Assembly (NCBI GenBank): GCA_025928645.1
Contig: JAICJD010000005.1
Coordinates: 1 to 52,764 of the forward strand
DNA length: 52,764 nt
From: Gemmatimonadales bacterium
GTDB taxonomy: Bacteria > Gemmatimonadota > Gemmatimonadetes > Gemmatimonadales > GWC2-71-9
Direction of reading: 5' to 3'
Program-made: the position numbers and the translations under genes
Part shown: in pieces, positions 15,829 to 26,216 of the stretch
How the letters are laid out: every line of letters begins with the position of its first letter
How positions within the stretch are numbered: the first letter of the stretch is position 1
The notes under the pieces: generated by a model
Database searches by the model: none
Told to the model about the DNA's origin: nothing
Seen by the model: only the letters and a program-made list of their open reading frames with translations

Positions 15829-17022
15829 TCAAACTGCGACGGCCGTGGGCTGCATACTCGCGGCGAACGCGCGGTCCAGGTCTTCGATCAGGTCGTCCGC
15901 GTCCTCGATGCCGCAGCTCAGCCGGACGAGGCTGTCGGTGAGCCCCATGGCCTGACGCATGGCGGGAGGGACGGACGCGTGCGTCATCGAGGCCGGGTGT
16001 CCGATGAGGCTCTCGACCCCGCCGAGCGATTCGGCGAGCGCGAAGATGCGGGTGGACTCGACGAACCGGCGCGCGCGCTGCGCGTCGCCCAGGTCGAGCG
16101 AGATCATGCCGCCGAATCCGCTCATCTGGCGGCAGGCGAGCTCATGCTGGGGATGCGACGGAAGGCCGGGATAGTACAGCTTGCTCACATCCTTGCGCCG
16201 CGCGAGCCAGTCGGCCACCCGCCGGCCGTTGGCGTCGTGCTGCCGCATGCGGAGCGGCAGAGTCTTGATCCCGCGCAGTGCGAGCCAGCAGTCCATCGGC
16301 CCGGGCACGCCGCCGGCCGCGTTCTGAATGAAGCCAATGCGCTCGGCGAGATCGTCGCGCCTCGTCACCAGCAGGCCGCCGACCATGTCACTGTGGCCGT
16401 TCAGGTACTTGGTCGTGGAGTGCAGGACCAGGTCCGCGCCCAGCTCGAGCGGCCGCTGGAAGAACGGCGTAGCGAAAGTGTTGTCCACCACGGCCAGCAG
16501 CCCGCGGGCCTGCGTCAGGTCGGTGACTGCGGCCAGGTCCACCAGGTTCATCATCGGGTTGGTGGGCGTCTCGCAGTACACCACTCGCGTCGCCGGGATG
16601 ATCGCGCGCTCCACGTTGGCGACGTCGCGCATGTCCACGAAGGTGAATGTGAGGCCGAGTTGCGCGTACACGCGCTCCATGAGGCGATGGCTCCCGCCGT
16701 ACACGTTCTCGCCGCATACGACGTGGTCGCCGCTCCGGAGCAGCTTGAGCAGCGCGTCCAGCGCGGCCAGTCCGGACCCGAACGCGAAGCCGTACGTGCC
16801 CCCCTCGAGCGCGGCCACGTTGCGCTCGAGCGCCTCGCGGGTGGGGTTCTGCGTCCGCGCGTACTCGTAGCCCTTGTGCCGGCCGAGCCCTTCCTGCACG
16901 TAGGTCGAGGTCTGATAGATCGGCGTCATGACCGCGCCGGCGAGCGGGTCGGGCTGCTGCCCCGCGTGCACCGACCGGGTGCCGAAACGGTGTTCGTGAT
17001 CGTGGGGAAGGATACGGGTCAT
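15829..17022 (-). CDS. metB: Cys/Met metabolism PLP enzyme (cystathionine gamma-synthase-like)
   Basis: A 397-residue fold-type I PLP enzyme. I use ATG 17022 (MTRILPHDHEHRFGTRSVHAG), where the family homology begins; the track ORF is 55 codons too long. Conserved sites are YEYARTQNPTREALE, FGSGLAALDA, YCETPTNPMM and VVDNTFATPF, with the PLP lysine in LVLHSTTKYLNGHSD, and SLGGVESLIGHPASMTHAS near the C-terminus. These features cover cystathionine gamma-synthase, beta-lyase and gamma-lyase, which cannot be separated by eye; gamma-synthase is most common in a lone copy like this. Confidence 0.85.
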   Translation of the reverse strand: MTRILPHDHEHRFGTRSVHAGQQPDPLAGAVMTPIYQTSTYVQEGLGRHKGYEYARTQNPTREALERNVAALEGGTYGFAFGSGLAALDALLKLLRSGDHVVCGENVYGGSHRLMERVYAQLGLTFTFVDMRDVANVERAIIPATRVVYCETPTNPMMNLVDLAAVTDLTQARGLLAVVDNTFATPFFQRPLELGADLVLHSTTKYLNGHSDMVGGLLVTRRDDLAERIGFIQNAAGGVPGPMDCWLALRGIKTLPLRMRQHDANGRRVADWLARRKDVSKLYYPGLPSHPQHELACRQMSGFGGMISLDLGDAQRARRFVESTRIFALAESLGGVESLIGHPASMTHASVPPAMRQAMGLTDSLVRLSCGIEDADDLIEDLDRAFAASMQPTAVAV

Positions 17023-17111
17023 CGTGGCCGGCGCAGGTGTGGGGTCGCAGAAGCGTAATGCCAATGCGCGCACGGTTGTAGAGGGGGGCGGCAGGCGGTT
17101 ACCTTCGTGGC

Positions 17112-18158
17112 GTGCCGTCCCCATCCCCCGGATCTGTCGCCGCGCGCTGCTTGGTCGTCGACGACGACGCGCAAGTGCGCCATTCACTCGCGCGCGTCAT
17201 CGAAACCCACGGGCTCGCCACCACCGAGGCCGGCTCGGGGACCGAGGCCCTCGCCATCCTGGAGCGCGACGGCGAGGTCCCGCTGGTGATCTCCGACATC
17301 TACATGCCCGAGATGGACGGCGTCACCTTCCTGCGCGAAGCGCTGAGCCGCTATCCCGACATGGCGATCGTGATGCTCACCGGCGTGGCCGAGGTGGCGA
17401 CGGCCGTCGAGTGCCTCAAGCTGGGCGCGCTGGACTACATCTCGAAGCCCGTGCTCATCGAGGAAGTGCGGGCCCGGGTGGACAAGGCGCTCGAGAAGCG
17501 CGACCTGGTGCTCCAGAACCGCTTCTATCAGCAGCACCTCGAGAGCCGGGTACGCGAGCTCGACCGGCGCAACAAGGAATCCTTGATCAACGGCGTGCAG
17601 ACCCTGGTGCACGCGCTCGAAGCCAAGGACGCCTACACCAGCGGCCACTCCGCGCGGGTCTCCCGCTACGCGGTGAAGACGGCCGTCCACCTGGGCTACA
17701 CCGGCGACCGGCTCGAGCAGATCCGCCTGGGCGGCGAGCTGCACGACATCGGCAAGATCGGAACCCGGGAGGACATCCTCAACAAGCCGGGCACGCTCAC
17801 CGCCGAGGAGTTCCAGCACATCAAGGGGCACGCCGCGCTCGGCGAGCGCATCCTCGCGCCCTTCATGGGCGAGTCCCCCAGCGTGCTCCGCATCGTGCGC
17901 TCGCACCACGAGCGGCTGGACGGGGCCGGATTTCCCGACGGACTCGCCGGCGACGCCATCCCGCACGAGGCCCGCATCGTGTCGGTGGTGGACGCATTCG
18001 ACGCCATGACGACGAACCGCGCCTATCGGCCGCCGCGCACGCCGCTCGACGCAGTCGACGAGCTGCGCCGCTGCGCCGGCACCCACTTCGACGCGGGCGT
18101 CGTCGAGGCGTTCCTGCGCGCGTTTCCCGATCCCGCCGCCCTGCTCATCTCCGTCTGA
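17112..18158 (+). CDS. Response regulator with HD-GYP phosphodiesterase domain
   Basis: A 348-residue protein from GTG 17112. Residues about 10-130 are a receiver domain (LVVDDDAQVRHSL; phosphoacceptor Asp in VISDIYMPEMDG; Lys in YISKPVL). A coiled coil linker follows (about 130-170). Residues about 170-345 are an HD-GYP domain: GHSARVSRYA, GELHDIGKIG, HIKGHAALGERIL, RSHHERLDGAGFP (GFP instead of the usual GYP) and VVDAFDAMTTNRAYR. Such proteins usually hydrolyse cyclic di-GMP under control of a kinase. No partner kinase is adjacent; the hybrid kinase at 40422 is a distant candidate only. Confidence 0.93.
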   Translation: MPSPSPGSVAARCLVVDDDAQVRHSLARVIETHGLATTEAGSGTEALAILERDGEVPLVISDIYMPEMDGVTFLREALSRYPDMAIVMLTGVAEVATAVECLKLGALDYISKPVLIEEVRARVDKALEKRDLVLQNRFYQQHLESRVRELDRRNKESLINGVQTLVHALEAKDAYTSGHSARVSRYAVKTAVHLGYTGDRLEQIRLGGELHDIGKIGTREDILNKPGTLTAEEFQHIKGHAALGERILAPFMGESPSVLRIVRSHHERLDGAGFPDGLAGDAIPHEARIVSVVDAFDAMTTNRAYRPPRTPLDAVDELRRCAGTHFDAGVVEAFLRAFPDPAALLISV

Positions 18159-18178
18159 CTCCTCCGGAATCATCGCCG

Positions 18179-19576
18179 ATGTCCGACACGCTCATGATCA
18201 GCGTCTCCGGGATCCGGGGGCACGTAGGAATCGATCTTACCCCGGAGCTGGTGACCCGCTACGCGGCCGCGCTCGGCGCCTGGATCCGCACGTCGGCGAC
18301 CGGGCAAACGGCCGCGACCGCGCGTGACGCTCGTCCGGCGGTGGTGCTGGGCCGCGACTCTCGAACCAGCGGGCCGATGTTCGCCGACGCGGCGGCCGCG
18401 GGCTTCATGTCGGTCGGGGTCGACGTCATCGACGTGGGGATGGTGCCCACGCCGACGGTGCAGCTCGCGGTGGAGCACCACCAGGCGGGTGCCGGACTCA
18501 TCCTCACCGCGAGCCACAATCCCATCGAGTGGAACGCGCTCAAGTTCGTCGGCCCCGACGGGATTTTTCTCGACGCGGCCGATGGCGAGCGGGTCCGCGA
18601 GCTCGCCGACGCCGGGCCGCCTCGACTCGGCTGGGACGGCCTCGGGGTTCGGCGGACCGACCCCGACGCCGTCGCGCGCCATCTGGACGCGATCCTGGCG
18701 CTTCCTATGATCGACGTCACGGCCATCCGCAAGCGGCGTTTCCACATTGGGCTGGATTGCGTGCGTGGCGCGGGCAGCCAGGCCATTCCCCAGTTGCTCG
18801 AGCGCCTGGGTTGCCGGATGAGCGGCATCAACCTCGAGCCCGACGGCCGGTTTCCCCGGCCGCCCGAGCCGGTGCCCGAGAACCTGGGTGAGCTGGGCGA
18901 TCTGGTCCGCCGCGTCGGCGCCGACCTCGGGCTCGCGGTCGATCCCGACGTGGACCGGCTGGCGCTGGTGGACGAGCGCGGAGCCCCGATCGGAGAGGAC
19001 TATACGCTGGCCTTCGCCGTGCGTGCTGTGTTGGATCGACGCACCACTGACGCGCCCGCGCCGACTGTGGTCGCGAACCTTTCGACCAGCCTCGTCGTGG
19101 AAGACGCGGCCCGCGCGGCGGGCGGCCGCATGGTGCGCGCACCGGTCGGCGAGGCCAACGTCGCTCGCGCCATTCGGGACGAGGGCGCGGTGATCGGCGG
19201 CGAGGGGAACGGTGGCGTGATGCTGCCGGCACTGCATATCGGACGCGACGCACCCCTGGGCGTGGCCTTGATCTTGCATCTCCTTGCCACAAATGGCGTA
19301 ACAGTGTCCGAGCTGGTCGCCGCGTCACCCCGATACACCATCGTCAAGGCCAAGGGCCCCCGAGGCCAGAATCTGGAACAGTGGTACCACCGGCTGCGCG
19401 CGCACTTCTCCGACGCCGCCCCGGATGAGCGAGACGGCTTGCGGTTGGCCTGGGCCGACCGATGGCTCCACGTGAGACCGTCGGGCACCGAGCCGATCGT
19501 CCGATTCATCGCCGAGGCGCCGACGGCCGCCGAGGCCGACGCGCTGATCGCCACGGCGCGCGAACTCTTGCAGTGA
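18179..19576 (+). CDS. glmM: Phosphoglucosamine mutase GlmM (phosphohexomutase family)
   Basis: A 465-residue alpha-D-phosphohexomutase from ATG 18179; the long track ORF upstream is a shadow of the HD-GYP gene. The start MSDTLMISVSGIRGHVG, the phosphoserine loop TASHNPIEWNALKF (about residues 108-121), the Mg-binding loop DPDVDRLALVDE (about 255-266) and the phosphate-binding RPSGTEPIVRF near the C-terminus are all present. It converts glucosamine-6-phosphate to glucosamine-1-phosphate for cell-wall UDP-GlcNAc. It is followed 13 nt later by glmS, which makes its substrate; that supports GlmM over phosphomannomutase. Confidence 0.9.
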   Translation: MSDTLMISVSGIRGHVGIDLTPELVTRYAAALGAWIRTSATGQTAATARDARPAVVLGRDSRTSGPMFADAAAAGFMSVGVDVIDVGMVPTPTVQLAVEHHQAGAGLILTASHNPIEWNALKFVGPDGIFLDAADGERVRELADAGPPRLGWDGLGVRRTDPDAVARHLDAILALPMIDVTAIRKRRFHIGLDCVRGAGSQAIPQLLERLGCRMSGINLEPDGRFPRPPEPVPENLGELGDLVRRVGADLGLAVDPDVDRLALVDERGAPIGEDYTLAFAVRAVLDRRTTDAPAPTVVANLSTSLVVEDAARAAGGRMVRAPVGEANVARAIRDEGAVIGGEGNGGVMLPALHIGRDAPLGVALILHLLATNGVTVSELVAASPRYTIVKAKGPRGQNLEQWYHRLRAHFSDAAPDERDGLRLAWADRWLHVRPSGTEPIVRFIAEAPTAAEADALIATARELLQ

Positions 19577-19589
19577 GGACTATGTCCTG

Positions 19590-21405
<1,816 letters not shown>

Positions 21406-21419
<14 letters not shown>

Positions 21420-21885
21420 GCCGTTCCTGGCGCGCGAGCTCGAGCAGCCCGGCAAGCTGCTCGAGCTCGTTTCGCGTCATGTGCCGGAGCTGGCGCGCAT
21501 GCATCTCCGCCACGGGCCGGTCGAGCGCCTTGAGCACCCTGAGCCCCTCCCGCGTGATGCGCACCGTGACGAACCGCCGATTGTCCTCCTGCCGCTCGCG
21601 GGTCACGAGCCCCCGCTGCTCCATCCGGACCAGCAGGCGGGTGACGTCCGGCTCGCGACTCGCCACCATCCGATCGCCCACCTCCCCGGTCGGCAAGCCG
21701 GCGGCGCCGGCTCCGCGCAGGATCCGGAGCACGTTGTACTGCGGCTGGGTCAGCCGATACGGCCGGAGCACCTCGACCAGGTCCTGCGCCAGCGCGTGGC
21801 CGGTACGGAGCACCTCGAGGAAGACTTCCTGCTGAATGCTGTCGAACGGCTTCCGCTGCTTGATCGCCTGACGCAAGAGGCGCAT
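21406..21885 (-). CDS. MarR-family transcriptional regulator
   Basis: A 159-residue winged-helix repressor. I start at ATG 21885 (MRLLRQAIKQRKPFDSIQQE) because the upstream 56 codons in the track ORF are translated operator DNA. The recognition region is LTQPQYNVLRILRGAG, TGEVGDRMVASREPDVTRLL, then the wing RQEDNRRFVTVRITREG. It is divergent from the cupredoxin operon, and two perfect dyads lie between them, so it very likely represses that operon and itself. The inducing ligand is unknown; oxidants, phenolics or a copper-related signal are possible. Confidence 0.9.
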
Positions 21886-21948
21886 GATCACCGCCGGATG
21901 GTGGGCAGGTGCAGAATGGAACGGCGGGACGAGGTGGCCCCGCTGACG

Positions 21949-21962
21949 TCTGTGACCACAGA
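21949..21962. promoter_or_regulatory. Operator-like dyad O1 (MarR candidate)
   Basis: TCTGTGACCACAGA is a perfect 6-2-6 inverted repeat. It lies 63 nt upstream of the MarR gene start and shares the CTGTGA/ACAG half-site with dyad O2. Symmetric sites of this size in a MarR divergent gap are typical repressor targets. Binding is inferred. Confidence 0.65.
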
Positions 21963-21966
21963 TATC

Positions 21967-21995
21967 TTGACGATATCTGTGATAACAGATAAGGT
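21967..21995 (+). promoter_or_regulatory. Candidate promoter of the cupredoxin operon
   Basis: A -35-like TTGACG (21967-21972) and a weak -10-like TAAGGT (21990-21995) are spaced by 17 nt. The spacer is almost entirely filled by dyad O2, so a bound repressor would block RNA polymerase. The -10 match is poor, so the promoter position is tentative. Confidence 0.45.
21974..21991. promoter_or_regulatory. Operator-like dyad O2 (MarR candidate)
   Basis: TATCTGTGATAACAGATA is a perfect 7-4-7 inverted repeat whose centre is 27 nt from the centre of O1. Together the two sites also create a third inverted repeat (ACAGATATC/GATATCTGT, 21958-21980). The spacing would allow two repressor dimers to bind near each other. 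Confidence 0.7.
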
Positions 21996-22064
21996 GCGCA
22001 CGTCTCCTGATGCGGGCAAGCGGCGCTTCCGCCGCTGGCCCGCTCCCTAGCATGAGGAGGACGC

Positions 22065-22478
22065 ATGCGTATCATCCGGACCTGGATGCTGGCCGGCGCG
22101 GTCGCCGCAGTGGTCGGATGCTCCAGCGACAGCAGCACCCCGACCGGCGCCGGGGACGGCGGCGGCAACGGTGGCGGCGGCCCGGTGGGCGCGGTCACGG
22201 TCGGCAACGATTTCTTCCAGAGCGCCCACAACGGCACCCGCAACCCGGCGCAGGACACGGTGGCGGTGGGCCAGACGGTCACCTGGACCTGGACCAATAC
22301 CGGCGGCACCTCGCACAGCGTGGAGGCGCTTCCCGTCGCCAGTCCGAGCTTTACGAGCAGCGACATCCTGACCGGCAGCGGCATGACCTACACCTTCACC
22401 TTCACCGCGCCCGGCACGTACCACTATCAGTGCGCCGTGCACGGCTCTCTCATGTCCGGCATCGTGGTGGTGCAGTAG
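22065..22478 (+). CDS. Cupredoxin-domain lipoprotein 1
   Basis: A 137-residue exported protein preceded by a strong GAGGAGG ribosome site. Lipobox VVGC (Cys19) is followed by a Gly/Ser-rich flexible linker (about residues 20-45) and then a plastocyanin-like domain. Copper ligands are visible: His in TSHSVEAL and the C-terminal YQCAVHGSLMSG loop with Cys, His and Met in type 1 copper spacing. It probably carries single electrons at the periplasmic face of a membrane. It is the first gene of the MarR-controlled operon; the next gene is 3 nt away. Confidence 0.9.
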   Translation: MRIIRTWMLAGAVAAVVGCSSDSSTPTGAGDGGGNGGGGPVGAVTVGNDFFQSAHNGTRNPAQDTVAVGQTVTWTWTNTGGTSHSVEALPVASPSFTSSDILTGSGMTYTFTFTAPGTYHYQCAVHGSLMSGIVVVQ

Positions 22479-22481
22479 CCG

Positions 22482-22835
22482 ATGCGGACCCGGCGGCGGG
22501 CGATCTCGCTGGTCATGCTCGTGGGCGGCCTTGCCGCCTGCGTGAGCGAGCGTCCGACCACCGCGCCAGAACCGCCCACGGACGGCAACAGCGTCGCGAT
22601 CAAGAACTTCGCGTTCGTGCCGCCCAACCTCAGCATGGCGAGCGGGGCCACGGTCACCTGGACCAATCAGGACGACGTGGCCCACACCGTGTCGGCCGAC
22701 GACGACAAGACCTTCGATGCCGGCGTCGAGCCTGGCCAGACCTTCCAGTTCACGGCCGGCGCGCCCGGCACCTACACCTACTTCTGCCGGTTTCATCCCT
22801 TCATGAAGGGCACGCTCACGGTGACCGCGCCGTGA
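22482..22835 (+). CDS. Cupredoxin-domain lipoprotein 2
   Basis: A 117-residue protein of the same type as its neighbour but with a shorter linker. The lipobox is GGLAAC (Cys20). The plastocyanin-like domain contains IKNFAFVPPNLSMASG, TNQDDVAHTVSADD (His ligand) and YFCRFHPFMKG (Cys, His, Met ligands), the full type 1 copper set. Sequence similarity to the C-terminal domain of the next gene (HPFM.G loop) suggests a shared origin by duplication. Its stop overlaps the start of the barrel-cupredoxin gene (GTGA). Confidence 0.9.
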   Translation: MRTRRRAISLVMLVGGLAACVSERPTTAPEPPTDGNSVAIKNFAFVPPNLSMASGATVTWTNQDDVAHTVSADDDKTFDAGVEPGQTFQFTAGAPGTYTYFCRFHPFMKGTLTVTAP

Positions 22836-23914
22836 GCCGCCGCGCCGTTTTCGCCGGCCTCTTCCTCCTGCTCGGGCTCGCCGCGCCGGTCGCCGCCCAG
22901 GGGGTCGTGGACCGGACGCCGAACCTCGACGACGGGTGGACGGTGCGGCCCGGGGTCATCCAGTTCAATTTCCTCCACCGGTTCGAGGTCAGTCCGCCCC
23001 CGGCCCGCAAGGTCACGAGCTTCCCCAACTTCCGGCTCGCCACCGGGCTGCCGTACGGGTTCAACGTCGATCTCGACTACGCGACGAACTCGACCGTCTT
23101 CACCGGAATTCCCAACGAGTACCAGCTCGCGCTCCGCCGCCCCATCCTCCGACAGGGGAGCGGGGCGCCGCTCGACCTGAGCGCCACCGCCGGGTACGCC
23201 TTCGCCCCCAAGAGCGTGGACGGCGAGCTGAGCCTGGCGCGCCGTCTCGGACCGGTGAAGCTGCTCGGCACGGTGCGCGGCATCTCCTCGGGCTATGACG
23301 TGCAACGCTCGTTGTGGGGCGTCGGGTCCGGCGCGGTGATTCGGGTGACGAGCTGGCTCAGCCTGGCGGGCGATGTGTTCGGCCTGCTCAACACGCCCGA
23401 TGGGGCCGGGCTCGGGACCGCGTGGGGCGCGGGGGCGCAGCTCAGGATTCCCTACAGCCCGCACACGTTCTCGATTCAGGTGACCAACACGCAGAGTGCG
23501 TCCATCGAGGGGTCGTCGCGCGGGGTGAGGGGGGCGCACATGGCGGGCTTCGAGTTCACCATCCCCTTCACGCTGTCACGCTACTTCGGGCGGCGCGGGG
23601 CGACCGCCGCGCCGGCGGCACGTCCGGCTCCGGCGCCCGGGGTCGGTGCGGACACCATCGGCGGGGCCGCGGTGGTCCACATGGCGAATCTGTCGTTCGA
23701 CGCGAAGGTGATCCGGGTGCGCGCCGGTGCGACGGTACGGTGGGTCAACCAGGACCAGCTTCAGCATACGGTGACCGGGGACGACGGCGGGTTCGATTCG
23801 GGGCTCATCGACCCCGGCCACGCCTACGAGCGCGTCTTCAGCCGGCCCGGCGACTACGCCTACCACTGCACACCCCATCCGTTCATGACAGGGCACGTGA
23901 TCGTCGAGCCGTAG
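22832..23914 (+). CDS. Beta-barrel protein fused to a C-terminal cupredoxin domain
   Basis: A 360-residue protein from GTG 22832, coupled to cupredoxin 2. The signal peptide (residues 1-23, ending PVAAQ) is followed by an outer-membrane-type beta region (about 25-250; IQFNFLHRFEVS, GFNVDLDYATNSTVF, YQLALRRPIL, FEFTIPFTLSRYFGR), similar to what I recall as DUF5777 barrels. An Ala/Pro linker (about 255-275) leads to a complete cupredoxin domain (about 280-360) with copper ligands in LQHTVTGDDGG and YHCTPHPFMTGH. A barrel with a tethered blue-copper domain is unusual; it may pass electrons or copper at the outer membrane. Confidence 0.85.
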   Translation: MSRRAVFAGLFLLLGLAAPVAAQGVVDRTPNLDDGWTVRPGVIQFNFLHRFEVSPPPARKVTSFPNFRLATGLPYGFNVDLDYATNSTVFTGIPNEYQLALRRPILRQGSGAPLDLSATAGYAFAPKSVDGELSLARRLGPVKLLGTVRGISSGYDVQRSLWGVGSGAVIRVTSWLSLAGDVFGLLNTPDGAGLGTAWGAGAQLRIPYSPHTFSIQVTNTQSASIEGSSRGVRGAHMAGFEFTIPFTLSRYFGRRGATAAPAARPAPAPGVGADTIGGAAVVHMANLSFDAKVIRVRAGATVRWVNQDQLQHTVTGDDGGFDSGLIDPGHAYERVFSRPGDYAYHCTPHPFMTGHVIVEP

Positions 23915-23932
23915 CGCCGGTTCCGCTTCCGC

Positions 23933-25081
23933 TCACCCGCCGAGCGCGGCCGGCGCGAGCGCGCGGGCGGAGGTTCGTGATTCCAGCAGCTCGCGGTAGA
24001 TCGCCTCGACCTGGCCGGTGAACCGGTCGCGACCGTAGAGCCGCCGGACCCGCTCGGCGGCCGTTCGGCGCAGGCGCTCGGCCAGGCCGGGCTGCTCCAG
24101 GAGGCTACGCACGGCAAGGGCGAGCGCCGGCGCGTCGGCATAGGGAACCAGCAGGCCGGTGGTGCCGGCGTCGACCGCATCCTCGCTGCCGATCACGCGC
24201 GTGCCCACGACAGGCACCCCCATCGCCATGGCCTCGAGGAACACCAGGCCGAATCCCTCGTCCCGCGACGGCAGGACGAACACGTCCATGGCCGCGTAAG
24301 CCGACACCACGTCTTCCTGATACCCCGCGAAGGTCACCGCATCCGCGATGCCGAGGGCCCGCGCCCGTGCCTCGAGCGCGGCCCGGAGCGGCCCATCGCC
24401 CACGATCAGCACCCGCGTGCCGGGGTCCGCGCGAAGCAGGACGGGGGTCGCGTCCAGCAGGACGTGCATCGCCTTCTGCGGCACGAGGCGGCCGATCGTG
24501 CCCACGACGCGCGCGGCGCCGCGCCGATATTCGGCGACGCGACCGGCGTCGGCCCGGGCGGGCTCGAAGCGGCGAAGATCGATGCCCAGGCTCACGCACT
24601 CGACCCGCCGGGGACGTCCGCCGTACGCCCGCCACACGGCCTCTTCGATGCCGCCCGAGTGGGTGATGTGCGCGCTGAACGCCGGGGCGAGCCGCCGGCC
24701 GATGAGACGATGGAGCGCCGTCTGGCGGTAGGGATCGTTGGCGACGGAGGCAACCAGCACCGGCCAGGGCGGCCGCAACGACTGCACGGCGAGCGCGCCG
24801 ACCAGGGTGCTGTACTCCAGGTGCACGTGGACGAGGTCCGGCCGGAGGGCGAGAAGCTGGCGGCGGAGGCCGGCGGCCGCGAAGAACGCCGTGCGGGAAA
24901 AGCCCATCGTGCGGTAGACCACGCCGGCCTCCGCCAGGCGCTCCGCGACCCCGGGCAACTGATGATTCCTGAGAGACCAGACCTCCACGGCCACGTCGGG
25001 GGCGCGCATGACGGCGAGGTCCTGGACGACCCTCTGCTCGCCGCCCAGCCCCATATGGTCGATGACGTGGAGTACCTTCAC
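23933..25081 (-). CDS. GT4-family glycosyltransferase
   Basis: A 382-residue GT-B glycosyltransferase. I choose GTG 25081 (VKVLHVIDHMGLGGEQRVV) because the fold begins there and GGGGAG lies upstream; ATG 25123 is the alternative. The N-terminal acceptor half has LVHVHLEYSTLVGAL. The C-terminal nucleotide-sugar half has VVGTIGRLVPQKAMHVLLDA, VLIVGDGPLRAALEA, VTFAGYQEDV and the EX7E-type site DEGFGLVFLEAMAMGVPVV. It should extend a surface polysaccharide or glycolipid. It stands alone, so donor and acceptor are unknown. Confidence 0.9.
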   Translation of the reverse strand: MKVLHVIDHMGLGGEQRVVQDLAVMRAPDVAVEVWSLRNHQLPGVAERLAEAGVVYRTMGFSRTAFFAAAGLRRQLLALRPDLVHVHLEYSTLVGALAVQSLRPPWPVLVASVANDPYRQTALHRLIGRRLAPAFSAHITHSGGIEEAVWRAYGGRPRRVECVSLGIDLRRFEPARADAGRVAEYRRGAARVVGTIGRLVPQKAMHVLLDATPVLLRADPGTRVLIVGDGPLRAALEARARALGIADAVTFAGYQEDVVSAYAAMDVFVLPSRDEGFGLVFLEAMAMGVPVVGTRVIGSEDAVDAGTTGLLVPYADAPALALAVRSLLEQPGLAERLRRTAAERVRRLYGRDRFTGQVEAIYRELLESRTSARALAPAALGG

Positions 25082-25276
25082 CTGTCGCGATCTCCCCTCA
25101 TTGCGGCATTCCGCCTTGAGCACTCACATCCGGACGCGACTCGTGTGTGGCATGGCCAACCCCTTGGGGGATCAGCCGCCCGCGCGAATTGACCGGTCTA
25201 TGGGTTCGTGGAACAGGGAGTGACACAAGGCAAGCGCCGTGCCTGCGCTGATGCTATCGGGCAATCGCCGAGAGCT
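25082..25276. other. Intergenic region upstream of the glycosyltransferase
   Basis: About 195 nt without a gene, between the start of the glycosyltransferase and the end of the MBL-fold hydrolase gene. It holds a small CCCC/GGGG palindrome near 25162-25171 but no promoter I can support. It probably contains the glycosyltransferase promoter. Confidence 0.4.
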
Positions 25277-26116
25277 TCATGGGTCCAGGGTCCAGGTCTG
25301 GCCGACCTCCGAGCCGACCACGCGCCAGCGCTCGTCGCCGGCCACCGCCAGGAGGCGCCGTATCGGCTCGTCCAGCGGCTCCCGGCTCAGCCGGAAGGTC
25401 GAGTGGTGGATCGGGAGGAGATACGCCGCGCCGAGGGCGCGGAACATCCGCCAGGTCTCCTCGGGCGAGGCGTGGCTCGTGACCCAGGGATCGTAGGCGC
25501 CGATGGGCAGGATGGCGAGATCGATCGGGCCGCGCTCGCGCAGGTGGTTGAACAGATCGGTGTACGCGGTATCGCCCCCGAACAGGACAGCGTGTCCCGC
25601 CTTGCGGAGCAGATAGCCACCCCAGCCCCGATGCCGGTCGGTCACCATCCGCGCTCCCCAATGGCGGGTCTCGACCGACTCCACCTCGAGCTCGCCGATC
25701 CGGGTCCGCTCGCCCCAGGCGAGCTCGTCCACGTCGTGGAACCGGCGCACCAGGTCGCGGTTGCCCGACTGGACGACGACGCGCACGCGCGGAGGAATGG
25801 CCCGGAGGGTACCGAGGTCGGTATGGTCCATGTGGGCGTGGGAGAGCAGCACCACGTCGAGGCCGGGCAGCTCGCGCTTCCGGAGCGCCGGCTCGACCAG
25901 CCGGCGGGGCCCGACCTTGACCGGGCCTCGGCCCAGTCCGATCCGCCGCTCGAGCACCGGGTCGGTCAGCACCTTCGTCCCGAAGACGCTGAGGAGCACG
26001 GTGGCGTGGCCCAGCCAGGCGGCGGTCAGCCGGTCATCGCGCCAGGTCGACGGGTCGGGGCGATGGGGAGCCGGAGCGACGCGGTCGGCGGCGCCCCGGC
26101 GGGAAGCATGCGGCAC
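25277..26116 (-). CDS. MBL-fold metallo-hydrolase (UlaG/NAPE-PLD-like)
   Basis: A 279-residue metallo-beta-lactamase fold protein. GTG 26116 is preferred because GAGGAGA lies 6 nt upstream and the fold begins soon after (LTAAWLGHATVLLSVFGTKV); the 346-residue track ORF runs into the divergent dtd gene. Metal ligands are LLSHAHMDHTDL, ETRHWGAR, FGGDTAYTD and LPIHHSTFRL. The W-L-GHATVL start and the HW residue are typical of the UlaG/NAPE-PLD-like branch, which acts on phosphodiesters or lactones. The substrate is unknown. Confidence 0.85.
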   Translation of the reverse strand: MPHASRRGAADRVAPAPHRPDPSTWRDDRLTAAWLGHATVLLSVFGTKVLTDPVLERRIGLGRGPVKVGPRRLVEPALRKRELPGLDVVLLSHAHMDHTDLGTLRAIPPRVRVVVQSGNRDLVRRFHDVDELAWGERTRIGELEVESVETRHWGARMVTDRHRGWGGYLLRKAGHAVLFGGDTAYTDLFNHLRERGPIDLAILPIGAYDPWVTSHASPEETWRMFRALGAAYLLPIHHSTFRLSREPLDEPIRRLLAVAGDERWRVVGSEVGQTWTLDP

Positions 26117-26216
26117 GGCGGTCTCCTCGGGATGACTCGCGACCGCAGGGCGGGCCCTGGCGGTCACGGCACGACCGAGAACAATAATCGTCCCTCTCCC
26201 GTTCCTGGCGGAGTCC

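Noticed and set aside
19577-19589. A glmS ribozyme upstream of glmS
   Set aside because: Only 13 nt separate glmM and glmS, far too short for the ribozyme, and glmM coding sequence lies upstream.
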